Positions 9,123 through 17,497 of a stretch of DNA of 64,000 nt are shown here, piece by piece. The notes under the pieces are model-generated. The model worked only from the letters and a program-made list of their open reading frames with translations, did no database searches and was not told where the DNA came from. The position numbers and the translations under genes are program-made. The stretch spans positions 17,973 to 81,972 of the forward strand of contig NZ_JAAGKO020000040.1 in assembly GCF_027947535.2 (NCBI RefSeq). Direction: 5' to 3'. The stretch comes from Streptantibioticus silvisoli. GTDB taxonomy: Bacteria > Actinomycetota > Actinomycetes > Streptomycetales > Streptomycetaceae. The stretch's first letter is position 1. Each line of letters opens with the position of its first letter.

Positions 9123-9150
9123 AGGCCCCGTCACAGGGGTGGCGGGGCCT
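9123..9150 (-). terminator. Stem-loop in the leader of the capsid gene
   Basis: The inverted repeat AGGCCCCG (9123-9130) / CGGGGCCT (9143-9150) lies between the protease stop and the capsid start. It may be a partial terminator, an attenuator or a transcript-end protector for the capsid message. Confidence 0.5.
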
Positions 9151-9224
9151 GGGGGTTGGGGACCATCGCTGCCGTTCGGCACCAGCCGTGCGAGCTGGCG
9201 GTCAGGTGAATCCGAGGGGTCGAG

Positions 9225-9710
9225 TCAGCCGCGGAAGCGATCCTGGAGGACGTGCTGACGCAGGGCCGGGCCGAAGAACCGGGCGCGCTCGTCCGGGGTG
9301 TACTGGTGCAGCGGCTTGTCCGGCCACTCGGCGGGGGCGCCGTGAGAGTTCAGGCCCGGTTCGTGCGCGGTGGTGGTCTCGGTGACCGGCTGGACGTAGC
9401 CCTTTCGGGACGGCGGCCCCTGCCGTTCGACGGTCTCCTGCACGGCCCCGGGCAGTGCCGCCTTGACCCCTTCGGCCACGAGACGGGCGATCATCTGCTC
9501 CTGCGTCTCCTCAACCACCGGAGCGACGGCCGGGGCGGACTCGACAGCCGGTGCCACCGGTGCGGGCGCCGCCTCGGCCGGCTTGGGTGCCATGGCGGTG
9601 ACGAAGCCCGCGAGGGCATCGCTCAGCTTGTCGATCTTCGCCCCGAGGGCGTTGATGCCGTTGTCGGTTCCCGGGGTGTCGGCCGCCGGGGTGGGGGTGG
9701 ACTCCGCCAT
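9225..9710 (-). CDS. Possible internally started scaffold protein
   Basis: In frame inside the protease gene, ATG 9710 begins MAESTPTPAADTPGTDNG and is preceded by a strong AAGGAG site 6 bp away, unusual for an internal Met. The product would be 161 residues with an Ala/Pro-rich N-terminus, a helix and a charged C-terminus. Nested scaffold genes (lambda Nu3 in C) are a known precedent. Expression here is inferred. Confidence 0.5.
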   Translation of the reverse strand: MAESTPTPAADTPGTDNGINALGAKIDKLSDALAGFVTAMAPKPAEAAPAPVAPAVESAPAVAPVVEETQEQMIARLVAEGVKAALPGAVQETVERQGPPSRKGYVQPVTETTTAHEPGLNSHGAPAEWPDKPLHQYTPDERARFFGPALRQHVLQDRFRG

Positions 9711-11054
9711 GGCGGGCTCCTTCTCCTGGGTGGGGTCGGCGGCCGGCGTGTCCGGTGCCGAAGTCTGGGTGACGCCGTCTACGAGAGCGGGGGCGATCTC
9801 GCCGCTCGCCTCTTCGAGGGTGGCCGTCGGAAGGCTGATGCTCTCGTCGGCGTCGGGACTCACGGACTTGCATATGTCGCAGCCGCATCCGCAAGGGCAG
9901 CCGTCGGCGACGGCCATCGGATGGGGGACGGCGCATCCGCAGCCGCACGAGCAAGCCGATCCGGGGGTGGTGGCCACGGTGTCCTCGTCGCTGTCGGTGT
10001 CTTCGCCGGGAGCACCGGGCAGGTCGATGTCGGCGTCCATGTCCGGGTCCAAGGCCATCAGAGCATCGCAGGCGCCGCCCATTGCTGCCCGGCCGACGAT
10101 GCCGAGGTCGTGCGGGTCAAGGACCGCGGAGGAGACGGTGACCGTGGTCGGCCCGTTGGTCAGCGACAGGTACATGGCGCCCGACGGGCTGTCCATGTCC
10201 CAGCACTCGGCCAGGGACTCGGTGACGACGGTCGCTGGGTCAATCAGCCAGCCTTCGGCTGTCGCCACGGTGACGCCGAAGCCCTTAAGGGCTTTGACGA
10301 TGCGCTGTTTGACCCGCTTGAGCTGAGCCGAGGTGTACTGGGCGGCGTTGTCCGACTTCGAGATGAACGCCCAAGCGGCCTTGGCGTGAGCCTTCGTATC
10401 GATCTGGTAGCGCTGCTTCTTGTCCTTCAGATAGCCCGGGTCGGCGTAGGGACCGCCCTCGCCCTTCAAACCGGAGTCACGCTTGGACATCGGCGGGGTG
10501 ACGGCCTCAACAAGAGCGACCGAAGCCTCGGGGGCTGCTTCGACGATCGGCATGCGTTCGCTTCCGTCCGACTCGCGTGGCTGGGTGCCGGCGGCGTTGA
10601 CCGAGGCGATACCGGCGCCGTCCACGCCCGGCTTGCGGGTGTAGTCGAGGCCGTCGAGTTCCAAGTCTTCAGCGGTCTCGACAGTGCGTCCCTCGTGCTG
10701 AATGCGGCGTACAGGACCGACCCAGGCGCCGCGGATGCTCACGCCGCGCAGGACCGGGTCAGGGCCGGAGATCAGGCCGTGGATATCGCGGCCGTGACTC
10801 GTGTCGACGATGTTCGCCTCGTAGGTGGCGGACCCGTCGGCCTCATGGTTGAGGCCGGTGATACGCCCAACAATTCGGGTGGAATCGTCACCGGCATCGT
10901 GGTGGGTGAGGGTCGTCAACGGCATGCTGCCGTCGGCAATGCGCTGCTGGCCGCGGGCAACCATGCGGCCGATGGCGTCGGCCGTGTAGAGGCGGCCGTT
11001 CTTCGATACACCGGGCCGGATCGCGGTCCCGGTCACGGTGGCGATCGTGGCCAT
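9225..11054 (-). CDS. Capsid maturation protease fused to scaffold-like C-terminus
   Basis: A 609-residue protein. The N-terminal domain (about 1-160: GRLYTADAIGRMVARGQQ, THHDAGDDSTRIVGRITG, DPVLRGVSIRGAWVG) looks like prohead protease. A middle block (about 205-260: PYADPGYLKDKKQRYQID, HAKAAWAFISKSDNA) matches the DUF6582-type segment found in phage proteases. A cysteine-rich stretch at about residues 365-395 (CSCGCGC, CPCGCGCDIC) follows. The rest is Ala/Pro-rich with a helix GINALGAKIDKLSDALAGFV, like a scaffold. An internal ATG at 9710 with AAGGAG upstream could give a separate 161-residue scaffold. Confidence 0.8.
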   Translation of the reverse strand: MATIATVTGTAIRPGVSKNGRLYTADAIGRMVARGQQRIADGSMPLTTLTHHDAGDDSTRIVGRITGLNHEADGSATYEANIVDTSHGRDIHGLISGPDPVLRGVSIRGAWVGPVRRIQHEGRTVETAEDLELDGLDYTRKPGVDGAGIASVNAAGTQPRESDGSERMPIVEAAPEASVALVEAVTPPMSKRDSGLKGEGGPYADPGYLKDKKQRYQIDTKAHAKAAWAFISKSDNAAQYTSAQLKRVKQRIVKALKGFGVTVATAEGWLIDPATVVTESLAECWDMDSPSGAMYLSLTNGPTTVTVSSAVLDPHDLGIVGRAAMGGACDALMALDPDMDADIDLPGAPGEDTDSDEDTVATTPGSACSCGCGCAVPHPMAVADGCPCGCGCDICKSVSPDADESISLPTATLEEASGEIAPALVDGVTQTSAPDTPAADPTQEKEPAMAESTPTPAADTPGTDNGINALGAKIDKLSDALAGFVTAMAPKPAEAAPAPVAPAVESAPAVAPVVEETQEQMIARLVAEGVKAALPGAVQETVERQGPPSRKGYVQPVTETTTAHEPGLNSHGAPAEWPDKPLHQYTPDERARFFGPALRQHVLQDRFRG

Positions 11055-11245
11055 CAGTGGCGTTGTCCTTTCGTGCCGCGGTGAAGAAGGTCAGTGACGA
11101 GCCGAGCGACGGCTTCACGGACTTTCGGACTGTGGGCGATGGCTGTGGCAAGGCGTTCGTCAAACGAGGTCTCTTCGTCGAGGGCTTCGACTCGTTCGCG
11201 CCGCTTCGGGATGTCGTACACCGGCGTCACCGGCCGACCAGGCAT
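11054..11245 (-). CDS. Small helical protein upstream of protease
   Basis: A 63-residue, charged, helical protein (ALDEETSFDERLATAIAHSP) ending in a basic tail. It overlaps the protease start by one base. An alternative start is GTG 11230, which would give the GTGA overlap seen throughout this region. Family unknown. Confidence 0.65.
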   Translation of the reverse strand: MPGRPVTPVYDIPKRRERVEALDEETSFDERLATAIAHSPKVREAVARLVTDLLHRGTKGQRH

Positions 11246-11610
11246 ATCGAGGCGCCGGGAAAGACGGGATTGGTGCCCCCAATAGTCCAGGTAACGCGCG
11301 CCCACCGTGGAAGCACCATCGCCGCGGCAGACGGCATGTGCAGACCAGCGCATGCGGAGACCCGGCCGGGACCGGCGGTCAGTTCGGTCGCGGCCAAGAC
11401 GCTGGGAAACCAGTTGCCGTCAGGGTCTCGAACATCGAGCCCGACAGTGAGGGTCGGACTCGTCCCAGTCGACGTGCCGGTGATGGAGACCGACAGCCAC
11501 ACGTCGGTGACCGACATCAGGTCGATGTTCGTGCTGGCGCCTGTCACGGTCAGGGTGGTGGGGCCAGCGGCTGACAGACGCCAAAGTTCGCGGGGTATCG
11601 GGTTGTACAC
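11227..11610 (-). CDS. Hypothetical head-region beta protein
   Basis: A 127-residue protein from GTG 11610 with the strong site GGAGGAG 2-3 bp upstream. It is beta-strand rich (TTLTVTGASTNIDLMSVTDV, GTSPTLTVGLDVRDPDGNW) and resembles small head decoration or fibre-like proteins. It sits between the MuF-like gene and the protease. Function is not recognised. Confidence 0.65.
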   Translation of the reverse strand: MYNPIPRELWRLSAAGPTTLTVTGASTNIDLMSVTDVWLSVSITGTSTGTSPTLTVGLDVRDPDGNWFPSVLAATELTAGPGRVSACAGLHMPSAAAMVLPRWARVTWTIGGTNPVFPGASICLVGR

Positions 11611-11621
11611 CGCTCCTCCGA

Positions 11622-12608
11622 TCAGGTTGTGAACCAGCCGGCGAAGCGGGTGAGGTTCATGTCGGCGGCCAGGACGCACCGGCACAGTGGATGCGCAGGC
11701 GCCTGAGGTACGGAGTTGATCTGCCAGGGGCTGCCGGTCTCGTTGTCCTCGCAGGTGGGGCAAACGCGGCCGTCGCCGGCGGTGATCCAGTCGACGGCCT
11801 GGACGCCTTCGCTGGTATAGAGGGTGAGCGCACCCTGGTCGGCGCCGGTGGTGAGAGCCCAGTCGACGACGAAGGCGACGGCGTTCACGTCGGCGGTGTC
11901 GAGAAGCGTGCTGGCCGCGTCGAGCATGTCCTCGTAGGAACCGCCGTTAGCCGCTTGTTCGGCCAGGAGGCGACCAAGGTCTGTGGTCGCCCGGTCGAGA
12001 AGCCGGGCGAGCCAAGTGTCGGCTTCGGACCACAGTTCGTCGAGACGGGCGAGTTGCTGGTAGGCGTGGTCGAATGCGATGTCCCAGTCGAGCCCAATGC
12101 GGCCGACGCGTTCGGCGGCGATGGCGACGGCGTTGACGATCCCCTCGGCCCGTCCGGCGGCTAGCGCGTCGCGGATGGTTTGACGTAGCGCCGCCCATCC
12201 GGAGGTGGTAGCCAGGGAAACGAGGATGCCGCGTGCCGCGGCCAACGCTGCCGCCCTGATGGCAGCGGGATCGGGCGCGGCTTCGACGAGACCGAGTTGG
12301 GCGCGTAGGTGATGCAGTCCGTCGCGGAAGAGTCGAGGCCGGATGAGCTTTCGCCAGGCGGTGGTGACGGCCGCCGTGTACTGGTCGGTCAGCTTCTCCC
12401 GCCGCTGAAACAGCAGGGCCCACATGCCTTCCAGCTTGCCGAGATCCAGGGTGGCTTCGAGGATCTGCGGATCATCGGCCTGCTCGACCGCTATTCGGAC
12501 CGCTTCGACGCAGGCGATACGGACCCGGCCAGTCATCGGGCCGCCTGACACGGCCCAACCGGCGGCAAACGCCTCCCGGGCCGCAAGTGCGATCGAGTGG
12601 GCACTCAT
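11622..12608 (-). CDS. MuF-like minor head protein
   Basis: A 328-residue, mainly helical protein. Its C-terminal part has the MuF signature DGRVCPTCEDNETGSPW followed by PAHPLCRCVL (about residues 280-315), the Cys/His motif of phage Mu F-type head morphogenesis proteins. These join the portal during prohead assembly. The place after the portal gene fits. Confidence 0.85.
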   Translation of the reverse strand: MSAHSIALAAREAFAAGWAVSGGPMTGRVRIACVEAVRIAVEQADDPQILEATLDLGKLEGMWALLFQRREKLTDQYTAAVTTAWRKLIRPRLFRDGLHHLRAQLGLVEAAPDPAAIRAAALAAARGILVSLATTSGWAALRQTIRDALAAGRAEGIVNAVAIAAERVGRIGLDWDIAFDHAYQQLARLDELWSEADTWLARLLDRATTDLGRLLAEQAANGGSYEDMLDAASTLLDTADVNAVAFVVDWALTTGADQGALTLYTSEGVQAVDWITAGDGRVCPTCEDNETGSPWQINSVPQAPAHPLCRCVLAADMNLTRFAGWFTT

Positions 12609-12626
12609 AGACCGGGCCCCTTCGTC

Positions 12627-12767
12627 TCAGGCAATGTCCTTCGGCAGAAGAGCCGGAACGTCGCTGGCACGCAGGGGGTGACTCGGTAGCGTTCCAGGTT
12701 CAAGCGCTGTCTCGACTTCGGTCGTCGGAGCGTCTTCCTGGCCGGCCCCGTCACGGTCCTCGTTCAT
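12627..12767 (-). CDS. Small protein overlapping the portal 3' end
   Basis: A 46-residue acidic peptide (MNEDRDGAGQEDAPTTEVE) from ATG 12767. It overlaps the portal stop (12751) by 17 bp and has GGAG in the leader. Unknown function. Its codon pattern and tight coupling suggest a true gene. Confidence 0.55.
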   Translation of the reverse strand: MNEDRDGAGQEDAPTTEVETALEPGTLPSHPLRASDVPALLPKDIA

Positions 12768-14262
12768 CGACTCCTCCGGGGAGGCGAGCGAGAGCCTCGC
12801 GGAGTCGCCGCCGGTACCGGTCCTGATGGCTTTCTTCCGGAGGTTCGCCTTGGGGCGTGTCCGCCTCGGGTTCCATCTGTTCGCCCCCGGGCGGCTGTTC
12901 GCCGGCTGCGACCGCGGGGGCGCCCTTGGCTGCAATGTTCGCCGCGGACATGCGGGCAATATCGCGCCACAGCACCAGGTTCTGCCGGTCGACGAGCGTG
13001 GGGTCGTCGCCACCGTCGACGGGGGGTTCGCCGATCTCGGCCCGGTAGCGGTTGAGGGTCCACGAGCCGTTGCGCAGGCGCTGATCGCGGATGTCCTCAA
13101 TGGTGGCGGAGTCCCGCATGTCGATGTCGCGGAACTTCATGTGCCAGCCGGCGACACCGAAGCCCTGTCGGGCGATGTGGAAGTTGAGCTTTTCCAGGAT
13201 CAACTCGGCGATGGGCTGGCAGGTGTTGACGCGGAACGTCTTGTCCTGGCTCTCACCGGTGCCACCGCCGAGGTTGCCGGATTCGATCACGGTCGCCTTT
13301 GACGGGGGCACGCCGTAGCAGGCAAGGATCTCGTCACGCTTCTGGTCCAGGAATGATTGCAGGTCGGCGACCTTGCCCTGGGACAGTTCGTTGACGGTAC
13401 CGCCGCCCTTGGTGGTGATCGGCGCACCCAGGTTCCTGGGGCCGATGTTCCGTACCGCGTACTGGTTGAGCCACTTCGTCATCTCGCTGGGTGACATGCC
13501 CGCCGGGAAATCGACGTGAATCGTGGGCGGCTGGCCCTTGCGGAAGATCTCCTTGCCGTTGCTGGCCGCGAAAAGCCATGTGGTGATCGGCAAGAGAGCG
13601 GCTTGGGTCGGTGAAACGCCGAACACACCCGAGCGGGGCGCGTCGAGGGCTATGTGCACGACCTCACGCGGTTCGAATTGGGCGCGCTGCCCGAACTCGG
13701 TGGTCTGCACGTAGCCAGTGACCTGGCCGTGCTCGTCCGTGAGAGGGAATGTAGTGGGGCAGTCGAGGTTGTACAGGGCGACCGGTTGGTTCCCGACCCA
13801 GGTGATCTCGATGAACGCATCGCCGAACACCATGAGGTCGACGATGACGTTCCGGAGGAGTTGGCGGATGTCCTCAGTCGGGTTGCAGTAGGCCAGCAGC
13901 CGCTCCAGCGTCAAAACTTCCGCAGGCTTGTCGGGGGTTTCCTGATCGCCTTCGCCATCGTCGTTGTCCCAATCGGTGACGACACCGCCGGCGGTGATAG
14001 TGCGGGAGATCGCAGTGACCGATGCCCACGACCAAGGGCACGACAGGTACGCCTCGTACAACTCGGTCATCATCGACGACCGGTCCGTCTGGGTCGAGGC
14101 ACCCATGCCCTGCCGGTACTCGGTCAGACCGCCCGGGGGAACCCCGTACTCGTAGCCGGTCCGCTCGGGCAGCTTCGCCGGCCCCGGGGTGGCCGCCTCG
14201 GTGATCGGGAATGGGTCGCGGTCTCCGAGGAGACGGTTGAGGAGGTTGGAGCCCCAGCCCAC
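12751..14262 (-). CDS. Phage portal protein
   Basis: A 503-residue protein with portal (SPP1 gp6/HK97-like family) features: ELYEAYLSCPWSWASVTAIS, LLRNVIVDLMVFGDAFIEIT, REVVHIALDAPRSGVFGVSP and QDKTFRVNTCQPIAELILEK. It forms the dodecameric ring at the packaging vertex. The C-terminus is Pro/Glu-rich and disordered. It starts 17 bp after the large terminase stop. Confidence 0.93.
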   Translation of the reverse strand: MGWGSNLLNRLLGDRDPFPITEAATPGPAKLPERTGYEYGVPPGGLTEYRQGMGASTQTDRSSMMTELYEAYLSCPWSWASVTAISRTITAGGVVTDWDNDDGEGDQETPDKPAEVLTLERLLAYCNPTEDIRQLLRNVIVDLMVFGDAFIEITWVGNQPVALYNLDCPTTFPLTDEHGQVTGYVQTTEFGQRAQFEPREVVHIALDAPRSGVFGVSPTQAALLPITTWLFAASNGKEIFRKGQPPTIHVDFPAGMSPSEMTKWLNQYAVRNIGPRNLGAPITTKGGGTVNELSQGKVADLQSFLDQKRDEILACYGVPPSKATVIESGNLGGGTGESQDKTFRVNTCQPIAELILEKLNFHIARQGFGVAGWHMKFRDIDMRDSATIEDIRDQRLRNGSWTLNRYRAEIGEPPVDGGDDPTLVDRQNLVLWRDIARMSAANIAAKGAPAVAAGEQPPGGEQMEPEADTPQGEPPEESHQDRYRRRLREALARLPGGVDERGP

Positions 14263-14279
14263 GGCAGCCCCCTCTTCGG

Positions 14280-15803
14280 TTAGACGAACGGTGAGCGGGC
14301 GGTGCTACCGCGGTTGGGCTGTTCGACGTCGTCCGCCGGCGTGTTCAGCCGTTCCGGTTTCCGCTGGGCGACGCCGGGGGCGAGCGCTTCGAGGAGCCGG
14401 GCTACTTCATGGTTCTGATCGTCGGCCAGGAGCGGGAACTGGGGGCCGGCGCCGAGGTTGATCGCGAGATAACGCAGGGCGTCCATCGCGTGGTCGGAGC
14501 CGGTGGTGTCGGCGTCTTCAGGGTCGCCCGTGGTCGCGTGGGGCAGTGCCGGCAGTTCCCGCAGGAGGTTCGCGCACGTCGTGAAGAAGTGGGTCATCGG
14601 GCAGGTTGCCCAGCCGAGAGCACGGTGGTGTGGGCAGGCGGGTGCCTCCTTGAGCAGGGAGTGGACGCGCTGCCAGCCCGGGACGCGTCCGCCCTTGCCG
14701 GCTGGGGTGAGGGTGACGCCGTGCTCGGCGTAGACGGTCGCGATGGGCTTCGCATCGCCCCGGGTCGCCCACATGGCGTCGTCAGCCCAGCGGGCCGCCA
14801 CGCTCTCCCCCTCGGTTTCGGCGGCGAGGATCCGGGCGGCTTGGTCAGCCTCTCCGACCTGGGTGCGGTAGATCTCCCGGTAGATCCACAGGCGTCCGTC
14901 CTCGTCGACCGCGCCCCACAGGACACACCATGGGGCTGTGTAGCCCCAGTCGATGCCGTTGTAGCGGGTCCATGTGGCGGGGAGGTTGATGGGCTGGAGG
15001 ACGTGCCGGTCCCAGGAGAACTCGGTGAACATTTGACCCATGAAGGCGTCCCACGACCCTTCGAGGAAGGCTTTCCGCATCTGCTCGGGGAGCGCTTTGA
15101 GGTCGGCGGCGTACTCAGGGTTGACGTGCGGATTGTCCGTCAATCGGGACGGAATGAACCGGACTGTTCGGCCGCGTTCATCGACTACGACCTTCTCGCC
15201 GTAGTTGGTGGCGTCCACGTACCGGGCCTTTGCCGTGCCGTGGCCGGGGCCGCCCGGGTTCGTGCCGGAGCGGATACCGATGACGGGGATGTCGGCACGA
15301 CCGGACCGCAGTCGGCTTTCGAGGAACGCACACACGTCGGGCGGGGTCAGGTTCCTTTCGTCGAACAGCAGCAGCTGGTACTGGCCGCCCTGCCGCCTTG
15401 TCGCGTCCTTGACCGACTCGGCGTAGCGGAACATCAACAGCGATCCGTTGTTGAAGCGCAACTCGTACTCTGTGCCGTTCCACGAGGCGCCGACGGCGCC
15501 CGCGTATCCAACCTGAGCCAACTCCGCGAGCAGGCTCTCCTTCAACTCACCGTAAGTACGACGGAAGGCTCCAACTCGGAGGCCCGGGTGGCGGACGCAC
15601 TGTCGGATCCCCTCCATGACAAGGGCCTTGCTCTTGCCGCCGCCGGCCGCACCGCCGTACAACACGTCGTACTCGGCCGCCTCATGGAACTCCCGCTGCT
15701 TCGGCGTCGGCGTGTAGCCGAGGATCGCGAAGGCATCGAGATTCCGCATTCGGGCGCCCTCGCGACGCTGAAGCTCAGCTTGGAGGAGTTGAAGTTCCTC
15801 CAT
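14280..15803 (-). CDS. Terminase large subunit
   Basis: A 507-residue protein from ATG 15803 (a longer TTG start at 15875 would overlap the small subunit by 101 bp). The ATPase domain has Walker A GGAAGGGKS at residues 50-58 and Walker B LLLFDE at 144-149. The RNase H-like nuclease domain has IDWGYTAP at about 284-291 and DHAMDAL at about 437-443. It packages DNA into proheads and cuts concatemers. Length is normal for the family. Confidence 0.95.
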   Translation of the reverse strand: MEELQLLQAELQRREGARMRNLDAFAILGYTPTPKQREFHEAAEYDVLYGGAAGGGKSKALVMEGIRQCVRHPGLRVGAFRRTYGELKESLLAELAQVGYAGAVGASWNGTEYELRFNNGSLLMFRYAESVKDATRRQGGQYQLLLFDERNLTPPDVCAFLESRLRSGRADIPVIGIRSGTNPGGPGHGTAKARYVDATNYGEKVVVDERGRTVRFIPSRLTDNPHVNPEYAADLKALPEQMRKAFLEGSWDAFMGQMFTEFSWDRHVLQPINLPATWTRYNGIDWGYTAPWCVLWGAVDEDGRLWIYREIYRTQVGEADQAARILAAETEGESVAARWADDAMWATRGDAKPIATVYAEHGVTLTPAGKGGRVPGWQRVHSLLKEAPACPHHRALGWATCPMTHFFTTCANLLRELPALPHATTGDPEDADTTGSDHAMDALRYLAINLGAGPQFPLLADDQNHEVARLLEALAPGVAQRKPERLNTPADDVEQPNRGSTARSPFV

Positions 15804-16308
15804 CTTCTGGATCTTCAGTGCCAAGATCGGCGAGTTGTCGACGGGCGTCCGCGAGGGCCTTGTCGAGGGCTTCAAGGGTGAACGCCCCCTCGATCTTCGT
15901 CGCCGCCTCAGTTCCGCGTAGCTTCGCGACCTGGCCGCTGATCTTCAGGATGCGGTCGATCGCCGCGTACTTGGGGCCCGGGTCGCGCATCGGTTCCCCG
16001 CTGATCGGATGCGCAATGGTCTTGCCTCCCTGGCTGACCAGGTAGTAGTCCTCACGCAGTAGCTCATGGGCGACTTCGGCGAGACCGTCGAGTTCGAGAA
16101 GCTGCTCCTCGCGGTAGATCTCGACGGTCTCGTGCTCTGCCGCTTTGGCCTCTGCCAAGGTGCGGTAGAAGTCCTTTCGGGCCTCAGACTCGCTGTTGTA
16201 GCCGATCTCCTTGTAGAACTCCCTGTACGGGACCTTCTTGCGTCGGTTGTCGACCAACTGCCTTCGACGTTCGGCCAGCCGTATCTGCTCGGCTCGGGAG
16301 ACGGTCAC
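15775..16308 (-). CDS. Terminase small subunit-like DNA-binding protein
   Basis: A 177-residue protein from GTG 16308. The N-terminal basic helix-turn-helix region (RRKKVPYREFYKEIGYNSES) and the central helical coil (ETVEIYREEQLLELDGLAEV) fit small terminases, which recognise the packaging site. It directly precedes the large subunit. Confidence 0.8.
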   Translation of the reverse strand: MTVSRAEQIRLAERRRQLVDNRRKKVPYREFYKEIGYNSESEARKDFYRTLAEAKAAEHETVEIYREEQLLELDGLAEVAHELLREDYYLVSQGGKTIAHPISGEPMRDPGPKYAAIDRILKISGQVAKLRGTEAATKIEGAFTLEALDKALADARRQLADLGTEDPEDGGTSTPPS

Positions 16309-16353
16309 GGCGTACCTCCTAGGGGATGTTGGCGCCCCGGGTGGCACCGCTCA

Positions 16354-16500
16354 TCAGTGGAGGGCGTGGATCATCGTCGGGAGGACGAACGCGGCGAGTC
16401 CGGCGTAGGCGAGCCGGTCCCGGTACGGCACGGTGTCCGGGAGGAGTGCGGCCAGGGCCAGGAGCATGAACGCGATGGTGTAGCAGATGGCGTCGAGCAT
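16354..16500 (-). CDS. Small two-helix membrane protein
   Basis: A 48-residue peptide from ATG 16500. It contains two hydrophobic segments (AICYTIAFMLLALAALL and YAGLAAFVLPTMIHAL) separated by a charged turn. It follows the 86-residue gene by 2 bp. Holin-like in topology, but no lysin gene is nearby, so the role is open. Confidence 0.6.
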   Translation of the reverse strand: MLDAICYTIAFMLLALAALLPDTVPYRDRLAYAGLAAFVLPTMIHALH

Positions 16501-16502
16501 GG

Positions 16503-16763
16503 TCACACCTGCTGGGTGGCACCGGGGGTGGCGGCCTTGGTGGGCTGCTGCTGGGCGTTGAGGGCGTTGGCCACGTCCTGGGCGAGCTGCTGGCCGTCGA
16601 TTTTGAGGGTTGCGACGACTCCGGTCCGGTCGGTGAGGATCTGCTCGCGGAGGCCGTCGAACATGGGCTTGAGGTCGGCTTCGAGTGCGGTCGCGAGGGC
16701 ATGGGCTTCGTCCTCGCCAATGTGGAGGGCGCGGATGAGGGCGTCCTTGATCTGGGCGAACAT
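16503..16763 (-). CDS. Small helical protein
   Basis: An 86-residue protein (MFAQIKDALIRALHIGEDEA), strongly helical with a Gln/Pro-rich C-terminus. It has GGAG before the ATG. Proteins like this are common in the late-right part of Streptomyces phage virion operons. Function unknown. Confidence 0.7.
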   Translation of the reverse strand: MFAQIKDALIRALHIGEDEAHALATALEADLKPMFDGLREQILTDRTGVVATLKIDGQQLAQDVANALNAQQQPTKAATPGATQQV

Positions 16764-16781
16764 GGGGTCTCCTCGTGGGGG

Positions 16782-16822
16782 CCCGCTGTCCGGCTGGGCG
16801 GTGAAGTCGGCCGGACAGCGGG
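16782..16822 (-). terminator. Strong stem-loop
   Basis: A perfect 13-bp inverted repeat, CCCGCTGTCCGGC (16782-16794) with its complement at 16810-16822, sits just after the stop of the 16830-17048 gene. Confidence 0.7.
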
Positions 16823-16829
16823 GGTCAGG

Positions 16830-17048
16830 TCAGGCTCCCGTCGATTCTGCGGTTGCGCACAGCTGGACGCGTTCGGCGGAAAGGAAGTTTGCGTGTCGGA
16901 CGGAGTACACGGTCTGGTTGTCGGTGTCCTTGAAGACCATGCAGGCGTCGTCGTGCTGGAAGTAGGCGGCCGTGACGGTCTTGGTGATGATGCCGCAGCC
17001 GGGTTCCTCAACGCGGACCTTGAAGGTGTGACTGCTGGGCGTGCCCAT
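16830..17048 (-). CDS. Small beta protein
   Basis: A 72-residue protein (MGTPSSHTFKVRVEEPGCG) from ATG 17048 with a GGAG leader. Strand-rich with three Cys. Function not recognised. Confidence 0.65.
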   Translation of the reverse strand: MGTPSSHTFKVRVEEPGCGIITKTVTAAYFQHDDACMVFKDTDNQTVYSVRHANFLSAERVQLCATAESTGA

Positions 17049-17144
17049 GGTTTTCTCCTGATGGTTGTGGTGTTGGTCGAGCAATCCGCCGCCGGTGTGG
17101 CGGAAGTTTGTTCGGAACGGTTTCCGGGACCTCGCCGAACAACT

Positions 17145-17327
17145 TCAGTCGGCGACGAATACCGCGGTGCGGTTGGCGCGGCAGGTGTCGCCGAGGCGCC
17201 ACCAGCGGGTGACTCCGGCGAGTGCGGGCTGTCCGCAGCGGGAGCAGTGGCCGGGCCGGGGCTGCCAGTCGCCCGGCTGGAACGGGGCGTCGAGCGCCCG
17301 CCACTCGTCGCAGGTGCGGGCGGTCAC
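17145..17327 (-). CDS. Small zinc-ribbon-like protein
   Basis: A 60-residue protein from GTG 17327, overlapping the preceding stop as GTGA. CSRCGQPA at residues 28-35 with a second half around Cys49 suggests a zinc ribbon. Function unknown. Confidence 0.65.
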   Translation of the reverse strand: MTARTCDEWRALDAPFQPGDWQPRPGHCSRCGQPALAGVTRWWRLGDTCRANRTAVFVAD

Positions 17328-17497
17328 ACGAGTTCCCGACCGTCAAGACTTGCGTGGACGATCAGCCAGCCCATCGACCCGTCGTCCTGCTTCACCGGCT
17401 TCACGGTTGGCCCGCAAAGGCAGTTGGGTTCTTCGGTCGACGTGTCGTGTTCGATCAGGTCGTCGATCGGGCGGACGTGCAGCGTGTGCGTGTTCAT
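17324..17497 (-). CDS. Small conserved-type protein between fibre gene and zinc-ribbon gene
   Basis: A 57-residue protein from ATG 17497 (MNTHTLHVRPIDDLIEHD, then CLCGPTVKPV and SMGWLIVHASLDGRE). It shares ATGA/GTGA overlaps with both neighbours, which supports a real coupled gene. The composition resembles a short phage accessory protein seen in Streptomyces phages. Function unknown. Confidence 0.65.
   Translation of the reverse strand: MNTHTLHVRPIDDLIEHDTSTEEPNCLCGPTVKPVKQDDGSMGWLIVHASLDGRELV

Noticed and set aside
15803..15875. TTG start of the large terminase
   Set aside because: It would overlap the small terminase gene by 101 bp; ATG 15803 gives the normal family length.
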